A stretch of DNA of 32,546 nucleotides from Pseudomonas sp. K2I15. GTDB lineage: Bacteria > Pseudomonadota > Gammaproteobacteria > Pseudomonadales > Pseudomonadaceae. Of the stretch, positions 1 to 7,521 are shown piece after piece (positions within the stretch are counted from its first letter, which is position 1; each line of letters opens with the position of its first letter). Location: NCBI RefSeq assembly GCF_002204795.1, contig NZ_NIXO01000061.1:1-32546 (forward strand), in the 5' to 3' direction. The position numbers and the translations under genes were made by a program. Below the pieces are notes generated by a model. That model saw only the letters and a list, made by a program, of their open reading frames with translations. It had not been told where the DNA came from and did no database searches.

Positions 1-54
1 ACTATATCCGGTGACTGACACTGCGCATTCGCGAGCAAGCCCGCTCCCACATTT
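1..54. repeat. REP element, cut by window edge
   Basis: The stretch from about position 26 to 54 carries the Pseudomonas REP core TTCGCGAGCAAGCCCGCTCC. It lies just downstream of the pcs stop codon. Its inverted partner presumably lies left of the window, so this is probably one half of a REP pair. Confidence 0.8.
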
Positions 55-71
55 CAACCGTGCCCGCTAGG

Positions 72-788
72 CTATTTGTGTGTCTCGACCCATTCCAGCG
101 CCGTACGCCAGAAGCAAATTCCCAGAAAGTACGCCGACATCAGCAACCACAACCCCATCGTCAGGCGATTGGTGTACGGGAAGTCGATCACCAGCAGCAG
201 GCTGCACAGCAACCAGATGCTGGTCACCGCGATATTGATCGGCATAAAGCGCTTGACCCGGAACGGGTGCAGAAACTTCATCGGCGTCACGGTCAACAGC
301 GCCAGCACGATCACGGTGAGCAAGGTGATCCAGGCTGCCGGCTGGATGATGTAGACGCACAGCGCAACCACGTTCCAGGCCGCAGGGAAGCCCTGGAAGT
401 AATTGTCCTTGCTCTTCATGTTGACGTTGCAGAAGCAGAACAGCGACGACACCAGGATCACCGACACCGTAAACAACGGGGTGAAGTCTGGCAGGGCGAT
501 ATAGCGATAGATAAACAACGCCGGGATAAACACGTACGTCAGGTAATCAATCACCAGGTCCAGCACCGAGCCGTCAAAGCTTGGCAGCACCGTCTGCACG
601 TTCACCCGTCGCGCGAGGGAACCGTCCACGCCATCGACGATCAGGGCCAGGCCCAGCCATAACAGACAGGCCTTGGGCTGGTTGTCGAGCAGCGCCAGGG
701 TGGCCAGGAAAGCCAGAACCACGCCGGTCGCGGTAAAGCCATGGGCGCCCCAGGCCTTGAGACGGGCTACATGCAGGGTCGATATCAC
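72..788 (-). CDS. pcs: Phosphatidylcholine synthase (CDP-diacylglycerol-choline O-phosphatidyltransferase)
   Basis: This inner-membrane enzyme condenses CDP-diacylglycerol with choline to give phosphatidylcholine and CMP. The protein is hydrophobic with several membrane helices. It carries the Pcs form of the CDP-alcohol phosphotransferase motif: D55-G56-x2-A59-R60, then 12 residues, then G73-x3-D77-x3-D81. That 12-residue spacer is what separates Pcs from other family members. The frame is open to a TTG at 803, but I choose the GTG at 788 because a GGAG lies 9 bases upstream of it; this gives 238 residues starting MISTLHVARLKAW. It stands alone, with a REP element directly downstream. The family assignment is secure; the exact start is not. 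Confidence 0.9.
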   Translation of the reverse strand: MISTLHVARLKAWGAHGFTATGVVLAFLATLALLDNQPKACLLWLGLALIVDGVDGSLARRVNVQTVLPSFDGSVLDLVIDYLTYVFIPALFIYRYIALPDFTPLFTVSVILVSSLFCFCNVNMKSKDNYFQGFPAAWNVVALCVYIIQPAAWITLLTVIVLALLTVTPMKFLHPFRVKRFMPINIAVTSIWLLCSLLLVIDFPYTNRLTMGLWLLMSAYFLGICFWRTALEWVETHK

Positions 789-939
789 AGGGGCGTTCTC
801 CAAAAAGGTGAAACAGGGCAGCCGACAGGGGTAGCACCGTCGAATCTGGCCAGAGTGTGCAAGTATCGACCGGGAAGGGTGGGATAAGGTTCACCACCCG
901 GCCTAATGGTAAGCGTAGCAAGCGTAGGACGTTTCGGCA

Positions 940-1866
940 TCAGCCCTGACGGAACACCAGCGCCTTTAACCCGCTTTGCGGATCAATATCGGGAAATTCC
1001 GGCGGGTTTTCCAGCCTCCGGTCAAAGCGCAAGCCCGGCGCCTCGCGGGTTACGCCGTCGATCAGGAAGTCTTCGCCGAACGCCGGATCGTTCATGCACG
1101 CCAGCACCGTGCCCTGGGCCGTGAGCAAATCCGGCAGGCGGCGCAATACGCGCTGGTAGTCCTTGGTCAGCAGGAAGCTGCCTTTCTGGAAGGAGGGCGG
1201 GTCAATGATCACCAGGTCATACGGGCCGCTGTTGATGACCTTGGCCCAGGACTTGAACAGGTCGTGGCCCAGGAAGGTTACCTTGCTCAGGTCATGGTCA
1301 TTCAGGCGGTGATTGTCGCGGCCACGGCTCAAGGCGCCACGGGCCATGTCCAGGTTCACCACATGCTCGGCGCCGCCTTCGATGGCGGCCACGGAAAACC
1401 CGCAGGTGTAGGCAAACAGGTTCAATACTCGCTGGCCTTGAGCCTGTTCGCGCACCCAGTTGCGGCCGTAACGCATATCGAGGAACAGCCCGCTGTTCTG
1501 CTTTTTGCCCAGGTCGATGAGGTAGCGCAGGCCGCCTTCGGTGATGGTCAGTTCGTCGACGGCCTCGCCCAGCAGCCATTCGGTGGTGCATTGCGGCAGG
1601 TAGCGGTGTTGCAGCGCCACGGTGTGGGCGCCGCTTGACGGCCAGTCGATCTGCACCAGCATCTGCTTCAACGCCTCAAGCTCCGTAGCCTCGGGCTCCT
1701 TGAACAGCGAGACCAGCACCACGCCTTGCAGCCAGTCCACCGTCAGTTGTTCCAGCCCCGGCCAGCAGCGGCCACGCCCGTGAAACAGGCGCCGGGTCTC
1801 AGTGGGAACGCTTTGCAGGGCGGTCAGCAAATGGGCGTGCAGGGTGGCAAGTGCGTCTGGGTTCAT
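940..1866 (-). CDS. Class I SAM-dependent methyltransferase, RlmI/RlmK-like
   Basis: A 308-residue protein with a C-terminal Rossmann methyltransferase domain. Motif I is LNLFAYTCGF (residues 148-157), an acidic NLD follows about 14 residues later, and DPPSFQKG (222-229) is the catalytic loop. Just before motif I is KQNSGLFLDMRYGRNWV (122-138). This combination is typical of the 23S rRNA methyltransferases RlmI and RlmK, so the likely substrate is a nucleic-acid base, but no PUA or THUMP RNA-binding domain is visible. The N-terminal 100 residues are unassigned. The frame is open further upstream to about 2001, but that stretch is low-quality coding and I start at the ATG at 1866. It is not in an operon. 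Target unknown. Confidence 0.8.
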   Translation of the reverse strand: MNPDALATLHAHLLTALQSVPTETRRLFHGRGRCWPGLEQLTVDWLQGVVLVSLFKEPEATELEALKQMLVQIDWPSSGAHTVALQHRYLPQCTTEWLLGEAVDELTITEGGLRYLIDLGKKQNSGLFLDMRYGRNWVREQAQGQRVLNLFAYTCGFSVAAIEGGAEHVVNLDMARGALSRGRDNHRLNDHDLSKVTFLGHDLFKSWAKVINSGPYDLVIIDPPSFQKGSFLLTKDYQRVLRRLPDLLTAQGTVLACMNDPAFGEDFLIDGVTREAPGLRFDRRLENPPEFPDIDPQSGLKALVFRQG

Positions 1867-1930
1867 CGGGCAACGTCGGTCATTGAGCGGGCGGCATTTT
1901 AAACACAATTGCGGGCTTTCTGGGGGTTGA

Positions 1931-1943
1931 AGCACAACGTGCT
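1931..1943. promoter_or_regulatory. Short palindrome upstream of the E1 gene
   Basis: AGCAC-AAC-GTGCT forms a 5-bp inverted repeat about 115 bp upstream of the pyruvate dehydrogenase E1 start, in the divergent intergenic region. A half-like TGTGCTC recurs near 1970. It could be an operator, but the repeat is short and no regulator gene lies alongside. Confidence 0.25.
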
Positions 1944-2057
1944 CCGAAATTGTCGATTGGCAGTGATTTGTGCTCAAAAGGCTTCGCGTGACGGCGTACA
2001 ACAGTCAAAAAATCCCTTGGCGCCGACATAAACTGGAAAAAAAGCCCGGAGGTGCCC

Positions 2058-4748
2058 ATGAACGGTTTCGCGAGTGCAGTGAGTCAGACAGCGATGGATC
2101 AGGAAGAACTGGCCGAATGGCGCGATGCCCTGGCCTCCCTGGTGGCCTCCCTGGTGGCCAACGCCGGGCCAGCGCGCGCGCGGGAGATCCTCGACATGCT
2201 GGCGCAAGCGGGCGGCGCCCCCGACATTGCCTGGAAACCCCGGCATGGCACGCCCTATATCAATAGTATCGCCGTGGACCAGCAACCGCCGTTTCCCGGC
2301 GACCTGGCCACCGAAGAGCGCCTGGCTTCAGTGGTGCGCTGGAACGCCCTGGCCATGGTGGTGCGCGCCAACCAGGCCTACGGCGAACTGGGCGGGCATA
2401 TCGCCAGCTACGCCAGCGCAGCGGATTTGTTTGAAGTGGGCTTCAACCACTTCTTCCGAGCCCGTAACGACAGTTTTGGCGGCGACCTGGTGTTCTACCA
2501 GCCGCATTCCGCCCCCGGCATTTATGCACGGGCATTCCTTGAGGGGCGCCTGAGCGAGGCCGACCTGGCCCACTATCGTCAGGAAATCGGCGCCGGCAAG
2601 GCGGGCGCCCGAGGCCTGTCCAGCTATCCCCATCCGTGGTTGATGCCGGACTTCTGGCAATTTCCCACCGGTTCCATGGGCATCGGCCCCATCAGCTCGA
2701 TTTTCCAGGCGCGGTTCATGCGCTACTTGCAGCATCGCGGTTTGCAGGACACCACCGACCGCCACGTATGGGGCGTATTCGGCGACGGCGAGATGGACGA
2801 GCCGGAAAGCATGTCGGCCCTGACCCTGGCCGCCCGCGAAGGCCTGGACAACCTGACCTGGGTGGTCAACTGCAACCTGCAGCGCCTCGACGGCCCGGTG
2901 CGGGGTAACGGGCGAATTATCGACGAGCTGGAAGCCTTGTTCGCCGGCGCTGGCTGGAACGTGATCAAACTGGTCTGGGGCTCGGACTGGGACGCCTTGC
3001 TGGCCAAGGACGCCGACGGCTCGCTGGTGCGCACCCTGTCGCAGACAGTGGACGGGCAGTTCCAGACCTTCGCTGCCAAGGACGGTGCCTATAACCGTGA
3101 ACATTTCTTCGGCCAAAGCGAGGCGCTGTCCAAACTGGTCGAGGGCATGAGCGATGAGCAAATCGACCGCCTCAAGCGTGGCGGCCATGACATGGTCAAG
3201 ATCTACGCCGCCTATCACGCCGCACGCCGGGTCACCGGCAAGCCCACGGTGATCCTGGCCCAGACCAAAAAGGGCTTCGGCATGGGCGAGGCCGGGCAGG
3301 GCAAGATGACCACTCACCAGCAGAAGAAGCTCGACCGCGAGGCCTTGATCGCCTTCCGCAATCGCTTCCAGTTGCCGCTCTCGGATGAACAGACCGAGTC
3401 TCTGAGCTTCTACAAACCGGCGCAAGACAGCCTCGAAATGCGTTACCTGCACAAGCGTCGCGCCGATCTCGGCGGGTATGTGCCGAGCCGTGGCCAGCAT
3501 GCACCGGCCGTGAGCGTCCCGCCGGTGTCGGGCTACGGCGCGTTTGCCACCCAGGCGGACGGCAAGGAAATGTCCACCACCATGGCCTTTGTGCGCATGC
3601 TCACCCACTTGCTCAAGGACAAGGCCCTCGGCCCGCGCATCGTGCCCATTGTCGCTGATGAAGCGCGCACATTCGGCATGGCCAACCTGTTCAAGCAGAT
3701 CGGCATCTATTCCAGTGTCGGGCAGTGCTACGAGCCGGAGGATATTGGCTCGATCCTCAGCTACCGCGAGGCCACCGACGGGCAGATCCTTGAAGAAGGC
3801 ATCAGCGAAGCCAGCGCCATCAGTTCCTGGGTGGCGGCGGCCACCAGTTATTCGGTGCATGGCCTGCGGATGCTGCCGTTCTATATCTACTACTCGATGT
3901 TCGGTTTCCAGCGTGTCGGCGACCTGATCTGGGCCGCCGCCGACCAGCGTGCCCGTGGTTTCCTGCTGGGCGCGACTGCCGGGCGCACCACCCTCGGTGG
4001 CGAAGGCTTGCAGCACCAGGACGGCAGCAGCCACCTGACCGCCGCCACCGTGCCCAATTGCCGCGCCTACGACCCGGCGTTTGCCGGTGAGCTTGCGGTG
4101 ATCCTCGACCATGGCATGCGCCAGATGCTGGAGCACGATGTGGACGAGTTCTACTACGTGACCCTGATGAACGAAAACTACCCGCAGCCGAGCCTGCCGG
4201 AGGGTGTCGAGGCGGCGATTATCAAAGGTATGTACCGGCTCAGCGGGCAGCCCGACGGCAAGGTTCGCTTGCTCGGTTCCGGCACCCTGGTGCGTGAAGC
4301 CCAGGCAGCGGCGCAATTACTGGCAGATGATTGGCAGGTGGCGAGCGAAGTGTTCAGTGTCACCAGCTTCAGCGAACTGGCGCGGGATGCGCGTGAAGTG
4401 GAGCGTTGGAACCGCCTGCATCCAGAGGCGCTGGCGCGGCGCAGCCACCTGGCGGAGTATTTACCGAAGGGCGCACCGGTGGTGGCGGTGTCTGACTATG
4501 TGCGCGCGGTACCGCAGATGATTGGGTCGTACGTGGATTCGGCGTACACGGTGCTGGGGACTGACGGCTTTGGCCGCAGTGATACGCGGGCGGCGTTGCG
4601 GGATTTCTTTGAGGTCGACAGGTATCACATTGTGCTGGCGGCGCTGACGGCGTTGGTGGAGCAGGGGAGTTTGGATAGGCAGGTTTGCCAAGAGGCAATA
4701 GAGCGGTATGGGTTGCAAGCCGATCGCGCAGCCCCTTGGACCTCCTGA
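2058..4748 (+). CDS. aceE: Pyruvate dehydrogenase E1 component, homodimeric type (stand-alone paralogue)
   Basis: A thiamine-diphosphate enzyme of 896 residues (E. coli AceE has 887) that decarboxylates a 2-oxoacid, normally pyruvate, and transfers the acetyl group to lipoyl-E2. The ThDP signature is clear: GDG at residues 242-244, with NCN at 271-273. RLDGPVRGN follows, and YYSMFGFQRVGD in the second half matches the AceE pyrimidine domain. The ATG at 2058 has CGGAGG five bases upstream; the GTG at 2052 overlaps that ribosome-binding site and is not used. No E2 or E3 gene is adjacent. Pseudomonas also carries such solitary E1 genes as mdeB, a 2-oxobutyrate-active relative beside methionine gamma-lyase, but no lyase gene lies here. 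The substrate could therefore be pyruvate or 2-oxobutyrate. Confidence 0.9.
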   Translation: MNGFASAVSQTAMDQEELAEWRDALASLVASLVANAGPARAREILDMLAQAGGAPDIAWKPRHGTPYINSIAVDQQPPFPGDLATEERLASVVRWNALAMVVRANQAYGELGGHIASYASAADLFEVGFNHFFRARNDSFGGDLVFYQPHSAPGIYARAFLEGRLSEADLAHYRQEIGAGKAGARGLSSYPHPWLMPDFWQFPTGSMGIGPISSIFQARFMRYLQHRGLQDTTDRHVWGVFGDGEMDEPESMSALTLAAREGLDNLTWVVNCNLQRLDGPVRGNGRIIDELEALFAGAGWNVIKLVWGSDWDALLAKDADGSLVRTLSQTVDGQFQTFAAKDGAYNREHFFGQSEALSKLVEGMSDEQIDRLKRGGHDMVKIYAAYHAARRVTGKPTVILAQTKKGFGMGEAGQGKMTTHQQKKLDREALIAFRNRFQLPLSDEQTESLSFYKPAQDSLEMRYLHKRRADLGGYVPSRGQHAPAVSVPPVSGYGAFATQADGKEMSTTMAFVRMLTHLLKDKALGPRIVPIVADEARTFGMANLFKQIGIYSSVGQCYEPEDIGSILSYREATDGQILEEGISEASAISSWVAAATSYSVHGLRMLPFYIYYSMFGFQRVGDLIWAAADQRARGFLLGATAGRTTLGGEGLQHQDGSSHLTAATVPNCRAYDPAFAGELAVILDHGMRQMLEHDVDEFYYVTLMNENYPQPSLPEGVEAAIIKGMYRLSGQPDGKVRLLGSGTLVREAQAAAQLLADDWQVASEVFSVTSFSELARDAREVERWNRLHPEALARRSHLAEYLPKGAPVVAVSDYVRAVPQMIGSYVDSAYTVLGTDGFGRSDTRAALRDFFEVDRYHIVLAALTALVEQGSLDRQVCQEAIERYGLQADRAAPWTS

Positions 4749-4759
4749 CATAACAAAAA

Positions 4760-4855
4760 TTGTGGCGAGGGAGCTTGCTCCCGTTGGGCTGCGAAGCGGC
4801 CCCAGATCCTGGGAGCGCTGCGCACTCCAGCGGGAGCAAGCTCCCTCGCCACATT
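4760..4855. repeat. Inverted repeat pair (REP-like, GTGGCGAGGGAGCTTGCTCCC type)
   Basis: GTGGCGAGGGAGCTTGCTCC at the left is mirrored by GGAGCAAGCTCCCTCGCCAC at the right. A second, partly palindromic segment lies between. It sits between the convergent E1 and DUF1289 genes, where it may help end or stabilise both transcripts. This is a different subfamily from the GCGGGCTTGCTCGCGA copies elsewhere in the window. Confidence 0.85.
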
Positions 4856-4867
4856 AGTAGTCGGTGT

Positions 4868-5362
4868 TTATCCCAAGGTACCGGCGATCAATGGCGCCCC
4901 AAAGGATTCCCGCAGAAACCCCGGCGCGATATACCGCTCGTAATGCGCCTCGGACAGCAAGAAAAACTCCCGATCAATCGCATCCCGCAAATCCGTCAGA
5001 TTACGCTCGCGAAACTCCGGCAACAGCGCCAACCCATACGCATCCAGCTTCGAAATCACCCGCGCACCCCGGGCAATCAACTGATACGCCCAGCAATACG
5101 GCGATTGATGGGGCACAAACCGGATCTTGCGGTCTTCCAGTTGCTGGCGCAGGCGTTGCGGGTCCAGCACCTGCAGCTTGCTGGTCATCACTTGCACCAG
5201 CAATTGTTCCAGGCGCAGCCACACCGCCTGTTTTTCCTCAGCGTTGTAGCCGTTCCACTGAATCACCTCATGGTGATAACGCTTGCAGCCCCTGCACACC
5301 AGGTCTCCGTAAACGGTGGAGCACAGGCCGACGCAGGGTGTCTTGATGGTTTGATTGGGCAT
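4868..5362 (-). CDS. DUF1289 domain-containing protein
   Basis: A 164-residue soluble protein with an N-terminal DUF1289 motif. C10 and C14 (TPCVGLC) and C23 and C26 (VCRGCKR) make a likely metal site, followed by the conserved HHEVIQWNGY stretch. The C-terminal 100 residues have no function I recognise. The start is uncertain: ATGs at 5371 and 5362 are both possible and neither has a strong ribosome-binding site. I choose 5362 because MPNQTIKTPC places the motif at the usual distance from the N terminus. It lies 51 bp downstream of nrdB on the same strand, separated by a hairpin terminator, so any read-through would link the two. Confidence 0.8.
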   Translation of the reverse strand: MPNQTIKTPCVGLCSTVYGDLVCRGCKRYHHEVIQWNGYNAEEKQAVWLRLEQLLVQVMTSKLQVLDPQRLRQQLEDRKIRFVPHQSPYCWAYQLIARGARVISKLDAYGLALLPEFRERNLTDLRDAIDREFFLLSEAHYERYIAPGFLRESFGAPLIAGTLG

Positions 5363-5388
5363 AAAAAACATCGACAGGTGAAACAACA

Positions 5389-5406
5389 CGGCCCCCGAAG
5401 GGGCCG
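5389..5406 (-). terminator. Hairpin terminator after nrdB
   Basis: On the minus strand the transcript would form a 7-bp GC stem (CGGCCCC with GGGGCCG) closed by a UUCG tetraloop, followed by TGTTGTTT. It begins 7 bases past the nrdB stop and lies in the leader of the DUF1289 gene. The U tract is imperfect, so termination may be partial. Confidence 0.7.
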
Positions 5407-5413
5407 CTTTAAA

Positions 5414-6664
5414 TCAATCCCAGCTCAACGCGCCGCCAGTCTGGTACTCGATCACACGGGTCTCGAAGAAGTTCTTCTCTTTCTTCAAGTCCATGATCTC
5501 GCTCATCCATGGGAACGGGTTGGTGGTGCCTGGGTATTCTTCTTTCAAACCAATCTGCGACAGGCGACGGTTGGCGATGAACTTGAGGTAATCCTCCATC
5601 ATCGCTGCGTTCATGCCGAGTACACCGCGCGGCATGGTGTCGCGAGCGTATTCGATCTCCAGCTGAGTCCCTTGCAGGATCATCTGGGTTGCTTCTTCCT
5701 TCATCCCGGCATCCCACAAGTGCGGGTTTTCGATTTTGATCTGGTTGATCACATCGATACCGAAGTTCAGGTGCATCGACTCATCCCGCAGGATGTATTG
5801 GAACTGCTCGGCCACGCCGGTCATTTTGTTGCGACGGCCCATGGACAGGATCTGGGTGAAGCCGCAGTAGAAGAAGATGCCTTCCAGTACGCAGTAGTAC
5901 GCGACCAGGTTACGCAGCAGCTCTTTGTCGGTCTCAACAGTGCCGGTTTCGAACTTCGGATCGGAGATCGAACGGGTGTACTTCAAGCCCCAGGCAGCCT
6001 TTTTAGCGACCGATGGAATCTCGTGGTACATGTTGAAGATCTCGCCTTCATCCATGGCCAGCGATTCGATGCAGTACTGGTAGGCGTGGGTGTGGATCGC
6101 TTCTTCGAAGGCCTGGCGCAGGATGTACTGGCGGCACTCCGGGTTGGTGATCAGGCGGTACACGGCCAGCACCAGGTTGTTGGCAACCAGGGAGTCGGCG
6201 GTGGAGAAGAAGCCGAGGTTGCGCATCACGATGCGGCGCTCGTCGTCGGTCAGGCCTTCGGGGTTTTTCCACAGGGCGATGTCGGCGGTCATGTTGACCT
6301 CTTGCGGCATCCAGTGGTTGGCGCAGCCGTCGAGGTACTTCTGCCAGGCCCAGTCGTACTTGAAGGGCACGAGCTGGTTGAGGTCGGCGCGGCAGTTGAT
6401 CATGCGCTTTTCGTCAACGGCGACGCGGGCGGCGGAGCCTTCCAGCTCGGCGAGGCCTTCGGCGACGTCGAGTTTGTCCAGGGCTGCCTTGGCGCGGATG
6501 ATCGCGGCCGAGTCGCTGGCGGTCACGTTACGGGCTTCGAGGGCGGCGGCAGCGCCGGCACCGTCAAGGCGGTCCATGTTGGCTTCGCTGGCGTGGCCAG
6601 CGTTGGCGCCCTTGATGACTACGTCACCGGTGTCTGGTTGATCTGCTTCATCCCAACTCAGCAT
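5414..6664 (-). CDS. nrdB: Class Ia ribonucleoside-diphosphate reductase, beta subunit
   Basis: The radical-generating subunit that makes deoxyribonucleotides together with NrdA. All expected residues are present in the 416-residue protein. The diiron ligands are D157, E188, H191, E261, E295 and H298, and the tyrosyl radical site is Y195 in EEAIHTHAY. An alanine- and aspartate-rich N-terminal stretch of about 85 residues precedes the core; it does not look like an ATP-cone. The start at 6664 has AAGGAG eight bases upstream. No nrdA lies on either side in this window, although P. aeruginosa has nrdAB together. Two NrdR-type boxes lie upstream, so it is probably controlled directly by NrdR. Confidence 0.96.
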   Translation of the reverse strand: MLSWDEADQPDTGDVVIKGANAGHASEANMDRLDGAGAAAALEARNVTASDSAAIIRAKAALDKLDVAEGLAELEGSAARVAVDEKRMINCRADLNQLVPFKYDWAWQKYLDGCANHWMPQEVNMTADIALWKNPEGLTDDERRIVMRNLGFFSTADSLVANNLVLAVYRLITNPECRQYILRQAFEEAIHTHAYQYCIESLAMDEGEIFNMYHEIPSVAKKAAWGLKYTRSISDPKFETGTVETDKELLRNLVAYYCVLEGIFFYCGFTQILSMGRRNKMTGVAEQFQYILRDESMHLNFGIDVINQIKIENPHLWDAGMKEEATQMILQGTQLEIEYARDTMPRGVLGMNAAMMEDYLKFIANRRLSQIGLKEEYPGTTNPFPWMSEIMDLKKEKNFFETRVIEYQTGGALSWD

Positions 6665-6796
6665 TGAATTGCTCCTTCGTGGTCCGTTTTGACGGCGTGG
6701 GCTTCGATTCACCCAGCGTGTTCAAAAATGTGCGTTTTGCAGGCTTCAAGGCATTGAAATACTGCGCATAGTGTGGTCGGTGTTCAGCGTTCTTGC

Positions 6797-6812
6797 ACAC
6801 TATGTAGTGGTT
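6797..6812. promoter_or_regulatory. NrdR box 1
   Basis: ACACTATGTAGTGGTT matches the NrdR consensus acaCwAtATaTwGtgt at about 12 of 16 positions and includes a perfect CACTA-TG-TAGTG palindrome. Its start is exactly 32 bp from that of box 2, about three helical turns, as is typical of paired NrdR sites. It lies about 130 bp upstream of nrdB. Confidence 0.8.
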
Positions 6813-6828
6813 GTCTGTGTTTGTGGGC

Positions 6829-6844
6829 ACACTATATGGTGTGT
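6829..6844. promoter_or_regulatory. NrdR box 2
   Basis: ACACTATATGGTGTGT matches the NrdR consensus at 14 of 16 positions. The 16-bp gap from box 1 puts both sites on the same face of the helix. The pair lies in the intergenic region between nrdB (-) and the Fae-like gene (+), so in principle it could affect both, though nrdB is the expected target. Confidence 0.85.
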
Positions 6845-6998
6845 AATAACGATGGTCAACGCACAAGACCGGGCCGATGGTCGCAGGGCCATGACTAAAA
6901 CTCACACCCCCATGACTTTTAATGGTTACGGCGCCTGCCTGCGCCAGTGCTAAAAATTCGCCAATCAGCTCCCCATAACAAAAAAGAGCGTTTGCGAA

Positions 6999-7511
6999 AT
7001 GAAAGCACTTGATCTGTACATCGGCGAAGGCTTCGAAGGCCCAGGCGTCAATGCTGCCCACATCAACATCCTCATCGGCCCGCGCAACGGCCCGGCCGGC
7101 CAGGCGTTTGCCAATAGTTTGGCCTCGCCAAGCCAGGGCCATTGCCCGTTCATGGTGATCGCCCAGCCGAACATCCCAGTCAAACCCATGACCCTCTACG
7201 TCAACAAGGCCGCCATCGGCAGTGACCTGCACGGCAATGCCACCTGGGGCGCGTCCCAGGCCGGGATCGCCAAGGCAGTGCTCGAAGCCTTGCTCGACGG
7301 CACCCTGCCGCCGGAGGCAGAAGACGAGTGGGCCATCGTCACCGCCAACTGGGTCAACTCGGCCTGCGATGACCTGGATGCGGTCTACCTGAACAACTAC
7401 AACGCCTGCCGCACCGCGATCCGCGCCGCCCTCACAGGCCTGCCGCACACCGCGCAACTGGCGGACGTGGTCAACCACATCAGCAACCCTTTCTACACGC
7501 CAAAAGCCTGA
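6999..7511 (+). CDS. Formaldehyde-activating enzyme (Fae) family protein
   Basis: A 170-residue single-domain Fae homologue. True Fae condenses formaldehyde with tetrahydromethanopterin. The start of the domain is recognisable: GEGF...VNAAHINILIGPRNGPAGQAFANSL, where H21 corresponds to the catalytic His of the family. Further on are IPVKPMTLYVNK and an AQAGIAKAV-like helix. It opens a tight same-strand cluster, ending 10 bp before the aldo/keto reductase. No tetrahydromethanopterin-pathway gene (mtdB, mch, fhc) is near, and pseudomonads are not known to make that cofactor. The natural reaction is therefore probably different: another pterin or folate, a formaldehyde scavenger, or an unrelated aldehyde reaction. 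Confidence 0.88.
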   Translation: MKALDLYIGEGFEGPGVNAAHINILIGPRNGPAGQAFANSLASPSQGHCPFMVIAQPNIPVKPMTLYVNKAAIGSDLHGNATWGASQAGIAKAVLEALLDGTLPPEAEDEWAIVTANWVNSACDDLDAVYLNNYNACRTAIRAALTGLPHTAQLADVVNHISNPFYTPKA

Positions 7512-7521
7512 GGACATCCCC

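Larger units (their letters stand above)
6665..6998. other. Intergenic region between nrdB and fae-like gene
   Basis: This 334-bp divergent region holds no convincing gene. Besides the two NrdR boxes, a weaker related site (ATACTGCGCATAGTGT, 6759-6774) lies nearer nrdB, but its 38-bp offset breaks the helical phasing. I could not assign -35 and -10 elements with confidence for either gene. Confidence 0.6.

Noticed and set aside
2328..4316. 662-codon open frame antisense to the E1 gene
   Set aside because: Shadow of a strongly conserved gene; composition is His/Gln/Gly-rich as expected for antisense GC-rich frames.
4760..6667. Very long open frame (635 codons) on the plus strand opposite nrdB
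   Set aside because: It is a high-GC antisense shadow. nrdB on the other strand has every catalytic residue, and the antisense product matches nothing I recognise.
6759..6774. Third NrdR box
   Set aside because: It matches about 11 of 16 positions, and its 38-bp offset from box 1 is out of helical phase.
6771..6953. Small open frame between nrdB and the Fae-like gene
   Set aside because: It runs straight through the NrdR boxes, has no ribosome-binding site and has no recognisable product.
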